Made by a program: the position numbers and the translations under genes. From contig JAPHRB010000014.1 in assembly GCA_026197015.1 (NCBI GenBank), forward strand, positions 1 through 12,051: a stretch of DNA of 12,051 nucleotides, read 5' to 3'. The notes beneath the pieces were generated by a model. It was given only the letters and a program-made list of their open reading frames with translations. It did no database searches and was not told where the DNA came from. This DNA comes from Gammaproteobacteria bacterium (GTDB lineage: Bacteria; Pseudomonadota; Gammaproteobacteria; SZUA-229). Positions 1 to 5,744 of this stretch are shown piece after piece; within the stretch, counting starts at the first letter, position 1; every line of letters begins with the position of its first letter.

Positions 1-956
1 CTTATAGAGTATTTACGCCATTTTATAAAAAGTTACGCAGTGAATTGAATCTTTATAACTTTCACACAAATAATAACAAACATATAAAGTCTTTAGACAC
101 ACCTACTGTGCTTGAAAAAAATTCACTAACATTAGATCAACTTAATTTACTTGATCATCATCCATGGCATGAGAAGTTACACAACTTCTGGTCACCAGGT
201 GAGAAAAAAGCTAGCCAGGCACTGGATGATTTTATAAATGATTCTTTATTTAATTACCAGTCTGAAAGAGATATTCCTGAACTAGATGGCACATCCAGGC
301 TTTCGGCGCATCTTCATTACGGTGAAATTTCTGTGCAACAAATAATCACACAACTGGTTCCGCTGATTGAAATGCAGGGGGGAAATATAGCACAACAGGC
401 AGAAGTTTTTCTCAGACAACTCATCTGGCGAGAGTTTGCCCGTTATACACTCTGGCATTTTCCTGAAACAAGTACGCAGCCGATGAATCCAAAATTTACA
501 AAAAGGTTCTGGAAGACTGACAGGGTAAATCTTGAAAAATGGCAACAAGGTAAAACAGGAATACCCATTATTGATGCCGGTATGAAACAACTATGGGGAA
601 GTGGCACTATGCATAATCGTGTACGCATGTTAGTTGCCTCATTATTAACAAAAAACATGGGCATATCATGGCAACAGGGCGCGAACTGGTTCTGGGATAC
701 GCTGGTTGATGCTGATCTGGCAAATAACACGATGGGCTGGCAATGGGTAGCCGGTTGCGGAGTTGATGCTGCCCCCTTTTATAGAATTTTTAACCCGGAA
801 ACACAGGCTAAAAAGTTTGATAAGCAGGGTTACTATATTAATCGCTGGTTAGACAAACCCTCATCGATGAAACCATCACAACCCGTTGTAGATTTAGCCA
901 CAAGTCGAGCTAATGCACTTGATAGATACAACAACATTATCAGGCATAACCAATAA
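1..956 (+). CDS. phrB: Deoxyribodipyrimidine photolyase (class I CPD type), 3' part; 5' end outside the window
   Basis: Light-driven repair of cyclobutane pyrimidine dimers in DNA using FAD. The frame is open through the left edge: from base 3 it reads YRVFTPFYKKL, the conserved photolyase stretch between the antenna domain and the helical domain. The TTG at 45 is therefore an internal leucine, and the N-terminal Rossmann/antenna domain is simply off the window. Counting from that TTG as residue 1, the FAD domain shows TSRLSAHLHYGEIS (83-96), LIWREF (126-131), GKTGIPIIDAGM (169-180), MHNRVRM (189-195) and GWQWVAGCGVDAAPFYRIFN (231-250). W156, W209 and W232 align with the E. coli electron-transfer triad W306/W359/W382, and N228 aligns with N378 beside the flavin. 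One difference: Q125 stands where E. coli has E274. A cryptochrome-like role cannot be excluded, but the conserved residues favour an active photolyase. It is followed after 49 bp by the cbiX-like gene on the same strand. Confidence 0.95.
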   Translation, partial: YRVFTPFYKKLRSELNLYNFHTNNNKHIKSLDTPTVLEKNSLTLDQLNLLDHHPWHEKLHNFWSPGEKKASQALDDFINDSLFNYQSERDIPELDGTSRLSAHLHYGEISVQQIITQLVPLIEMQGGNIAQQAEVFLRQLIWREFARYTLWHFPETSTQPMNPKFTKRFWKTDRVNLEKWQQGKTGIPIIDAGMKQLWGSGTMHNRVRMLVASLLTKNMGISWQQGANWFWDTLVDADLANNTMGWQWVAGCGVDAAPFYRIFNPETQAKKFDKQGYYINRWLDKPSSMKPSQPVVDLATSRANALDRYNNIIRHNQ

Positions 957-995
957 AATTTAATTAAACATATTTAACTTATTAAATTATTTAAC

Positions 996-1000
996 AGGAA
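996..1000 (+). promoter_or_regulatory. Shine-Dalgarno of the cbiX-like gene
   Basis: AGGAA lies five bases before the ATG at 1006. It fixes the start of the short chelatase, which has no N-terminal extension because the upstream gap is very AT-rich. Confidence 0.6.
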
Positions 1001-1005
1001 ACATT

Positions 1006-1371
1006 ATGAAAGCACTAGTACTTGTAGCACATGGTAGCAGACGCCAGGCATCTAACGATGAGGTAGTCACTTTGTCTAAACTTGTTGACGTACATATGAA
1101 ATCTGAATACCCCATCATCGAAGCCGGATTTCTTGAACTCGCCGAACCTCTAATACCCGATGCAATAGACCGATGTATCAAAAAGGGTGCAACAGATGTC
1201 TGTGTGGTGCCTTATTTTCTTTCTGCAGGACGCCACGTACAGGAAGATGTACCCGCTGAAGTTGATAAAGCCAGACAAATGCATCCACATATACCTATGG
1301 ATGTGTTGCCTCATATCGGCGGTTCGGCAATGATGATAGAGCTGATTAAAAATTCTGTAGTAAACAGATAA
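1006..1371 (+). CDS. cbiX: Short CbiX/SirB-type sirohydrochlorin chelatase family protein
   Basis: Class II chelatase family protein of 121 residues. Family members insert Co2+ or Fe2+ into sirohydrochlorin in the cobalamin or siroheme pathways, in the cytoplasm. Visible features are the N-terminal strand and metal-site motif LVLVAHGSR with H9, and the second metal-site motif PYFLSAGRHVQEDVP with H77. The length matches a single-domain CbiX(S) half-enzyme that would work as a homodimer, rather than the two-domain CbiK/HemH forms. The ATG at 1006 has an SD and sits 49 bp after the photolyase. The gap to the next gene is 25 bp, so it is probably co-transcribed. No other siroheme or cobalamin gene is in the window, so the metal and pathway cannot be fixed. 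The family assignment is firm; the exact substrate is inference. Confidence 0.88.
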   Translation: MKALVLVAHGSRRQASNDEVVTLSKLVDVHMKSEYPIIEAGFLELAEPLIPDAIDRCIKKGATDVCVVPYFLSAGRHVQEDVPAEVDKARQMHPHIPMDVLPHIGGSAMMIELIKNSVVNR

Positions 1372-1396
1372 ATTTAACAATTTTAATGAGAACACA

Positions 1397-2287
1397 ATGA
1401 AACTACTTATTACCGGTGGAACAGGATTTATTGGCACTGCCCTTTGTGAAAAATTACTGCATAATAGTAAAAATGAACTTACCCTATTAAGTCGTAATCC
1501 TGAAAAAATTAAAACTCAGGTTAAAGTAATTTCAAACCTTAAGCAGCTTGATAAAGACACATCGTTTGACGTTATAATTAATTTAGCGGGTGAACCAATA
1601 GCAGATAAACGATGGACTGAAAATCAAAAACAGAAAATAATTACAAGTCGTATTGATATTACAGAGCAGATTATCGAATTTATAAAAACTGCAAAGCACA
1701 CACCTGATTTGCTTATTAATGGTTCGGCCATAGGATATTATGGTATTAACAAAACCAACATAGACATCGACGAAAATGCTACGGGTGATAATAGCTTTTC
1801 AAGCAATCTATGCAAACAGTGGGAAACATCTGCGTTACAGGCTAATTCATTTGGCGTTCGTACCTGTTTATTAAGAACAGGTATAGTGCTTGGAAAAAAT
1901 GGAGGGGCTTTAAGTAAAATGTTACCTCCTTTTAAAATGGGCTTAGGTGGAAAAATTGGTTCAGGGAAACAATGGATGCCATGGATTCACCTGGATGATT
2001 TAGTGGGTATTATCTTATATTGTATTAAACACGATAATTTAACTGGTGCTATAAATGGAACCTCTCCGAATCCGGTAACTAACCAGGTCTTTACAAAAAC
2101 ACTTGGTAAAGCACTAAATCGGCCGACTTTTATGTCCATTCCAGAAACAATTATAAAGTTATTAATGGGTCAGATGGGTATGGAGTTATTATTATCTGGA
2201 AAAAAAATATTGCCGATAAAAATAACTGAGAAAGGTTATACATTTAAATATCCTACACTAGATAAAGCTCTACAGAATATATTATGA
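1397..2287 (+). CDS. TIGR01777-family NAD(P)-binding epimerase-like protein (YfcH/SDR39U1 type)
   Basis: Extended-SDR protein of 296 residues, full length for the family. The nucleotide-binding glycine motif GGTGFIG is at 7-13. NLAGEPIADKRWT (62-74) and SRIDITEQI (84-92) are the family signature. SAIGYYG (110-116) follows, then RTGIVLGKNGGAL (160-172), LGGKIGSGKQWMPWIHLDDL (183-202) and the C-terminal DUF1731-like part with P226, NRP (241-243) and the GY.F.YP ending. Members are often mislabelled cell-division inhibitor (SulA). The real substrate is unknown, and nucleotide-sugar epimerase activity is not shown. The ATG at 1397 follows a weak GAGAA. Homologues often lie next to photolyase and DUF393 genes in gammaproteobacteria, which is the arrangement here. 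A 72-bp gap separates it from the next small gene. Confidence 0.92.
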   Translation: MKLLITGGTGFIGTALCEKLLHNSKNELTLLSRNPEKIKTQVKVISNLKQLDKDTSFDVIINLAGEPIADKRWTENQKQKIITSRIDITEQIIEFIKTAKHTPDLLINGSAIGYYGINKTNIDIDENATGDNSFSSNLCKQWETSALQANSFGVRTCLLRTGIVLGKNGGALSKMLPPFKMGLGGKIGSGKQWMPWIHLDDLVGIILYCIKHDNLTGAINGTSPNPVTNQVFTKTLGKALNRPTFMSIPETIIKLLMGQMGMELLLSGKKILPIKITEKGYTFKYPTLDKALQNIL

Positions 2288-2359
2288 ATCATCAACATCA
2301 TTAAGACTTGATATTTTTAAAAAATATTTAATAGCTATTTCAGCTCTATAGGTAAATTC

Positions 2360-2521
2360 ATGATTAACAATGAACAAAACAAGGATAAAAAGACCGCATA
2401 TAAACATAATCGACTACCTTGCCGTGGCTGCACCAAAAGTTGTAGCGACTATAACCGATGTAATGGAAAACTCTGGCGCCTGGGTGACAATAAATATGAC
2501 GACAAGGAAAATAAAACATGA
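2360..2521 (+). CDS. 53-residue cysteine-rich miniprotein, unknown function
   Basis: Short gene starting ATG at 2360, with AGG at 2350-2352 seven bases before it. Its TGA (2519-2521) overlaps the ATG of the DUF393 gene as ATGA, strong evidence that it is translated and coupled to that gene. The product is charged and hydrophilic, with a lysine/asparagine-rich N-terminus and a core reading PCRGCTKSCSDYNRCNGKLW. This gives four cysteines spaced C-x2-C-x3-C-x5-C, enough for a zinc site or disulfides. There is no signal peptide or membrane segment. I do not recognise a named family. It does not match the spacing of DUF1289, another short cysteine-rich family. Its position suggests it works with the thiol-disulfide protein downstream, but that is inference. 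Confidence 0.75.
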   Translation: MINNEQNKDKKTAYKHNRLPCRGCTKSCSDYNRCNGKLWRLGDNKYDDKENKT

Positions 2522-2904
2522 TTCTAACTATCTATTATGATGGCCATTGCCCACTTTGCATGAAAGAGATGCAGCTATTGAAACGTCATGATATTAAAAA
2601 ATATATTAAATTTGTCGATTTACACAATGAGAATTTTTCAAATGAATATCCTCATATAAAAGCATCAGATGCTATAAAAATATTACATGGACAATTGAAT
2701 ACTGGTGAATTACTTCTGGGTTTAGACGTAACTTGTAGAGCCTGGAACTTGGTGGGCAAGCATAAATGGTTAGCCATATTACGCTGGCCATTAATCAGAA
2801 CAATAGCTGATATCATTTACCGGCTGTTTGCTCGATATAGAAACAGAATATCCCATCTATTAACAGGTCAAAAAAACTGTAACAGCTGTAATATAAACAA
2901 GTAG
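2518..2904 (+). CDS. DCC-family thiol-disulfide oxidoreductase-like protein (DUF393)
   Basis: Protein of 128 residues with the DUF393 hallmark near its N-terminus: YYDGHCPLCMKEM, giving D8, C11 and C14 in a thioredoxin-like CxxC. Later family features are the central region around 50-80 and the helix YRLFARYRNRISHLL (101-115). DCC proteins are predicted thiol-disulfide oxidoreductases, and few have been tested biochemically. The C-terminus carries a second pair, C121-x2-C124, just before the stop, which could be a resolving or metal-binding pair. The start is fixed by the ATGA overlap with the cysteine-rich miniprotein upstream. The stop TAG lies within the SD of the next gene, so three small genes are tightly coupled. 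No signal peptide is visible, so a cytoplasmic location is expected. Confidence 0.9.
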   Translation: MILTIYYDGHCPLCMKEMQLLKRHDIKKYIKFVDLHNENFSNEYPHIKASDAIKILHGQLNTGELLLGLDVTCRAWNLVGKHKWLAILRWPLIRTIADIIYRLFARYRNRISHLLTGQKNCNSCNINK

Positions 2905-2906
2905 GT
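2902..2906 (+). promoter_or_regulatory. Shine-Dalgarno of the HNH-like gene, overlapping the DUF393 stop
   Basis: TAGGT comprises the DUF393 stop codon TAG plus two bases and sits seven bases before the ATG at 2914. It implies translational coupling and supports the HNH-like gene being real. Confidence 0.6.
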
Positions 2907-2913
2907 AATAATT

Positions 2914-3180
2914 ATGAACGAGCGATTACAACAGAAAATATTAAGCAACATCGTAAAAGATGAAAACAGCGAATGCTGGGTATGGAAAGGCCAGATATCT
3001 AATAGCGGTTACGGTAAAATAAAAATAAAAGATGAAGTCTATGGTACAAAAATTGAAGGGGCACAGGAAGTTAGCTATATGGCGTTTATTGAACCTATAA
3101 CTCAAGGCACTATAATACGTCAAAACTGTAATAACCGTTTATGTGTTAACCCTGAACATTTAATTGCACATAAAGTATAA
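2914..3180 (+). CDS. Degenerate HNH-endonuclease-like small protein
   Basis: 88-residue protein resembling the phage/bacterial HNH_3 group. ECWVWKGQISNSGYGKI (20-36) matches the usual CW.W.G....GYG start. AQEVSYMAF (50-58) matches the AHR.sYe segment, and NCNNRLCVNPEHL (71-83) matches the C.N..CVNP.HL zinc-finger-like end. C21, C72, N74, C77, N79 and H82 are kept. However, the usual AHR reads A-Q51-E, and the usual catalytic (V)DH before the first zinc cysteine reads R69-Q70. The general-base histidine is therefore missing, and nuclease activity is doubtful; the protein may only bind nucleic acid. It is only nine bases after DUF393 with a good SD and is followed by convergent genes. The family fold is fairly clear; the function is unknown. 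Confidence 0.8.
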   Translation: MNERLQQKILSNIVKDENSECWVWKGQISNSGYGKIKIKDEVYGTKIEGAQEVSYMAFIEPITQGTIIRQNCNNRLCVNPEHLIAHKV

Positions 3181-3213
3181 ATCTACCGAGAAAAATGTTA
3201 CGTAATTGGCTCG

Positions 3214-3235
3214 TTCCCATGCTCCCGCATGGGAA
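3214..3235. repeat. REP-like hairpin, 9-bp perfect stem
   Basis: TTCCCATGC (3214-3222), loop TCCC, then GCATGGGAA (3227-3235). It is embedded in a longer conserved-looking element, TGGCTCGTTCCC... to ...GAATGCATACGG (about 3208-3244). From memory, similar TTCCCACGC/GCGTGGGAATGCATAC elements are dispersed in many gammaproteobacterial genomes. It lies between the convergent HNH-like and membrane-protein genes, where such elements and bidirectional terminators are common. It has no T tract, so a pure intrinsic terminator is less likely than a repeat. Confidence 0.6.
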
Positions 3236-3339
3236 TGCATACGGGTAGCAATTTTCTATCTATCGTAAATTTTTACACACAAATAGAGAACAGTAGTTTC
3301 TTTATAAAAGTTTTCCTATGGCTGCCTGATATTTATTTC

Positions 3340-3765
3340 TTAATCTGTCAACTCTGCAGCAAACCCCTGCTTCACACTGCCACGTACTGGACGTGATAAA
3401 AATGTTTTATATAACAGATTCATACTAAATTTTTCATTTCTATTCCAGGGGAATAGAGAAACTATTCTAGCCATAGCACAATAACCAAAAATTATTTGCG
3501 CCCATGTACCTATTGTAGGTATCCAGTAAAGTATTTGTAATGGCTCATACCAGGAAACTATCAGTAACATTAAGTACCAGAATCGAACCTGTACAGGGAA
3601 TGCACTTATACTTTTCTCGTGTATATAAAAATGACCCAGTTGAAAAACAGTTAATCCCATGGCTAACAAAAAACCATCAGGGTTACCCATTACTCCCAGA
3701 CTTAATAATACCGCTGTGACTAACCAGTACCACCAACCAGTATCTTTGTAATCAATCATAAACAT
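3340..3765 (-). CDS. Multi-pass membrane protein, unknown function
   Basis: 141-residue hydrophobic protein with about four membrane segments: roughly 10-27 (rich in W, V, L), 29-46, 61-79 and 84-104. A basic, hydrophilic C-terminal tail follows (105-141, ending RPVRGSVKQGFAAELTD). Aromatic residues cluster at the segment ends (WWYW, WYEP, YWIP), as at membrane interfaces. I do not recognise a family. It is the last gene of a minus-strand operon, 25 bp after the DsrE-like gene. The ATG at 3765 has AGAGA about nine bases upstream; a second ATG two codons later is possible. Because it follows an exported sulfur-carrier-like protein, it may be the membrane partner of that system, which is inference only. 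Confidence 0.8.
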   Translation of the reverse strand: MFMIDYKDTGWWYWLVTAVLLSLGVMGNPDGFLLAMGLTVFQLGHFYIHEKSISAFPVQVRFWYLMLLIVSWYEPLQILYWIPTIGTWAQIIFGYCAMARIVSLFPWNRNEKFSMNLLYKTFLSRPVRGSVKQGFAAELTD

Positions 3766-3790
3766 GTTCTAGTCTCTTTAAGTTGTATAA

Positions 3791-4294
3791 TTAAAATACC
3801 GGCACCAGATGATAACCTTGCGCCTGATAGCCAATAAGTGAAACGAATCCGTCAGCCACCAGCTTTAAATCTTTAAACACATCTTCATTATTAATACCAA
3901 ATACCTTTGTCGCAACGGCACATATTTCCTGCTTGATACCCAGCTTCGCCAGTGCTTCCACATTAGTTTCAATATCAATTAACACACCAGCATTTTTTTC
4001 TTCAACTTCGCTGGAAGGTGACCTCGTTAGATACTTAACGCTTGGCCCTATATAAACAAGGATAAAATCTGGCTTAACACCCTGAGCTTTCATGCCTTTG
4101 TAAGTACCCTGAATAACTTCGAGATAAAAATTTAGTTTTTTAGCATCTCCAATATCAATTAAAAACACACCTTTACCTGTTTTTAAATCAGCCAGTGCAG
4201 CACTATCATTAACTTCCCTTGTCTCAGCATTCAATTGTGATAAAAATAGAGAAGATATTAATAGAAAAAAAAGTCTCAAATACATTACATTCAT
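3791..4294 (-). CDS. Exported DsrE-like protein
   Basis: 167 residues. A signal peptide is clear: hydrophobic core YLRLFFLLISSLFLSQ, with likely cleavage after LNA (residue 23). The mature part follows the DsrE/F pattern of a strand ending in a helix-start (FYLEVIQGTYKGMKAQG), then FILVYIGPSVKYLT (77-90), a variable loop, LAKLGIKQEICAVATK (115-130) with a single conserved-position cysteine C125, and the C-terminal signature FVSLIGYQAQGYHLVPVF. Cytoplasmic DsrE/TusD proteins carry persulfide sulfur on such a cysteine. Periplasmic paralogues are widespread but poorly characterised, so sulfur-transfer activity here is inference. It is 51 bp after the cysteine-rich 63-residue gene and 25 bp before the membrane-protein gene. 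The start SD is weak (AAGAG, about 12 bases before ATG). Confidence 0.85.
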   Translation of the reverse strand: MNVMYLRLFFLLISSLFLSQLNAETREVNDSAALADLKTGKGVFLIDIGDAKKLNFYLEVIQGTYKGMKAQGVKPDFILVYIGPSVKYLTRSPSSEVEEKNAGVLIDIETNVEALAKLGIKQEICAVATKVFGINNEDVFKDLKLVADGFVSLIGYQAQGYHLVPVF

Positions 4295-4345
4295 TATAAT
4301 TTTACTCTTTTAAGTTTATTTATAATATTAATTGACACTGTCCAG

Positions 4346-4537
4346 CTAACTTAAATCTACAATTGAACAACTTGTCTTTCTTGTCTGCTGACAGTTTTCA
4401 TCATTTGGAGAATAATCAAACGAACATGTTTTTTCCTGTAGCATTAACCAGTCTTGCTCTGGATATGCATGAGGCGGTAAGTTTGGTGGGTAATACACAC
4501 AGCCAGTACAGATTTCTTCAATATCGTGATTTTTCAT
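4346..4537 (-). CDS. 63-residue cysteine-rich protein, unknown function
   Basis: Small soluble protein with five cysteines. There is an N-terminal CTGC pair (C10, C13), then C38, C49 and C57, around an aromatic/proline core VYYPPNLPPHAYPEQDW. The pattern suggests a zinc or iron-sulfur binding knuckle. No signal peptide or membrane segment is present. The ATG at 4537 lies four bases past the tetR stop, and AGGTG (complement of 4545-4549, inside the tetR end) is seven bases before it, so translation is coupled to tetR. An overlapping + strand frame of the same size has no SD and no composition of a real protein. The sequence looks like a conserved proteobacterial hypothetical family, but I cannot name it. 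The operon position suggests a role with the DsrE-like protein. Confidence 0.8.
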   Translation of the reverse strand: MKNHDIEEICTGCVYYPPNLPPHAYPEQDWLMLQEKTCSFDYSPNDENCQQTRKTSCSIVDLS

Positions 4538-4541
4538 TTAT

Positions 4542-5144
4542 TTACACCTGTTGATTAACGGCAATTGAACGCCAGCTACATTCCCAAACGCTATCCACAT
4601 ACTCAAGTAAAGACTTCTCAATAATTCCATCCAGCCTTGATGTAATCATGCGAATGGCACCACCATATAAACAACTGGAAGCAACCATCAGATCTATATT
4701 TTGTATTTCGCCTGTCTCCATTCCATGAGCTACCATCTCACGCATCAGTTTAAAAGGCTGTGCTGAACAAATAGGCGCCTCATCAGGTAAAAACTCACGG
4801 TGCTTTGAGTACATCATAAATTCCATTAGCCGGGGCTCTTCTTCGGTTACCTTAAACAAAAGTTCGATTACCGCGTGGCAACGTTCATATGCCGAATCTT
4901 TATTACGCTGTATGTCATCTAATGATTCAGACATGCGCTTTAACAGATCGTTATACATCGCACTAGCCACCCCTTCCTTATCTTTAAAGTGGTGGTAAAT
5001 TGAACCAATGCTTACTTGCGATTCACGAGCTATATCCCGTACTGATGTATTAAAATAACCCTTCTCTGTAAATAACTGCAATGTTGCTGTTAAGACCAGT
5101 TGCCGGGTATGCTCAGGTGATTTTCGTGTGTTTATTTTAGTCAT
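4542..5144 (-). CDS. TetR/AcrR-family transcriptional regulator
   Basis: 200-residue repressor-like protein. The N-terminal helix-turn-helix is typical of the family: HTRQLVLTATLQLFTEKGYF, then TSVRDIARESQVSIGSIYHH and FKDKEGV (residues about 12-59 from the chosen start). The C-terminal ligand-binding/dimer domain is all helical, with the ligand unknown; C75-like and C112-like cysteines are scattered rather than paired. I chose ATG at 5144. A TTG six bases upstream is in frame but would lie above the predicted transcription start. The promoter and operator sit directly upstream, so autoregulation is likely. It is the first gene of a four-gene minus-strand operon with the small cysteine-rich gene, the DsrE-like gene and the membrane protein, which are its probable targets. 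Confidence 0.93.
   Translation of the reverse strand: MTKINTRKSPEHTRQLVLTATLQLFTEKGYFNTSVRDIARESQVSIGSIYHHFKDKEGVASAMYNDLLKRMSESLDDIQRNKDSAYERCHAVIELLFKVTEEEPRLMEFMMYSKHREFLPDEAPICSAQPFKLMREMVAHGMETGEIQNIDLMVASSCLYGGAIRMITSRLDGIIEKSLLEYVDSVWECSWRSIAVNQQV
4545..4549 (-). promoter_or_regulatory. Shine-Dalgarno of the 63-residue cysteine-rich gene, inside the tetR end
   Basis: AGGTG on the minus strand, seven bases before the ATG at 4537 and within the last tetR codons. It decides the minus-strand reading frame over the antisense one and implies coupling to tetR. Confidence 0.6.
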
Positions 5145-5149
5145 ACCCA

Positions 5150-5178
5150 ATATTAGAACGAACGCTCGTTCTAGTCAA
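5150..5178 (-). promoter_or_regulatory. Sigma70-type promoter of the tetR operon
   Basis: On the minus strand, -35 TTGACT (5178-5173), a 17-bp spacer and -10 TAATAT (5155-5150). Five bases (TGGGT) then separate the -10 from the ATG at 5144. Initiation about six or seven bases past the -10 would place the transcript start at or within the ATG, suggesting a leaderless mRNA. No SD is seen before the ATG, which fits. Confidence 0.8.
5154..5173. promoter_or_regulatory. Palindromic TetR-family operator in the promoter spacer
   Basis: TAGAACGAACGCTCGTTCTA: 8-bp perfect arms around ACGC. It spans the whole spacer and touches the -35 and -10 boxes, so bound repressor would block RNA polymerase. Its size and symmetry are typical of TetR-family sites. 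Binding by the adjacent regulator is inference from position. Confidence 0.82.
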
Positions 5179-5744
5179 GAATCTATTATTATCAACCATG
5201 TAATAACTTTTAATATTTAGTAAATTTCAATAGATACAACAACTTATATCAACATAGACTTAACTAAATTATCTACAGTTATTTAATTAAGTTAATATCA
5301 GGCAAGCAGGTAATTTTTATCAATATTAAATACAACCTTTGTACGGCTGGTGTCGCGGTTAAACTATCCCTTTTGTTAACCTGAACACATTATTAACATT
5401 TTGAGACAGCAATACTATATAGCCTGACTCGATCCCTTAAATTTATCTGGCGATAAAATGCCGTGGTTATGTCCAGACTATTAAGCTAATATCTGTTTTA
5501 TGGCTGCGAGGTTGTGTTAAATAAGGTAACAGACATTGTGGAATTTCTGGGTTTTCCTGATTTTGTCCGGGCTGGTCTTACTCTTTTTATTATGTAAAAC
5601 AGATTCATAAAAATATAGATATATTTATTCTGCGCTGAAGACAGTTATAATTTTATATTATATTGAATAATAAATACTGACCAAGAAAGCCGGGCAGTAT
5701 TTAAAAGACATGGATTTTCTAATTTTTTATATTTAATAACATTA
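5174..5744. other. Noncoding interval between tetR and the outer-membrane protein gene
   Basis: About 570 bases without a supportable gene. The flanks are extremely AT-rich. The middle (about 5340-5600) is visibly richer in G and C but broken by stops in every frame I read. A 36-codon minus frame (5608-5498) has no SD and no recognisable product. Apart from the inverted repeat at 5671-5703, nothing definite is seen. Confidence 0.5.
5671..5703 (-). terminator. Inverted repeat, possible terminator of the outer-membrane protein gene
   Basis: TAAATACTG (5671-5679) and CAGTATTTA (5695-5703) form a perfect 9-bp stem with a 15-base loop, 41 bases after the minus-strand stop at 5745. T-rich sequence follows on the minus strand. 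The stem is AT-rich and the loop long, so it is a weak terminator candidate. Confidence 0.35.

Noticed and set aside
45..47. TTG as a start of a short photolyase-like gene
   Set aside because: The frame is open upstream and encodes the conserved VFTPF photolyase stretch, so the gene simply continues beyond the window.
2308..2332. A/T palindrome ATATTTTTAAAAAATAT after the epimerase-like gene as terminator
   Set aside because: It has only A and T and almost no loop, so it would not form a stable terminator. The downstream small gene is on the same strand.
2360..2521. Assigning the cysteine-rich miniprotein to DUF1289
   Set aside because: The cysteine spacing and the residues around it differ from that family.
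4363..4554. 63-codon + strand frame opposite the small cysteine-rich gene
   Set aside because: It has no SD, while the minus frame has one with good spacing, operon context and a protein-like cysteine pattern.
5148..5150. TTG start for TetR, two residues longer
   Set aside because: It overlaps the -10 box, so it would not be in the transcript. The ATG at 5144 fits the promoter.
5498..5608. 36-codon minus-strand frame (MNLFYIIKRVRPARTK...)
   Set aside because: It lacks an SD, is short and gives no recognisable product. It is kept only as part of the composition-island remark.
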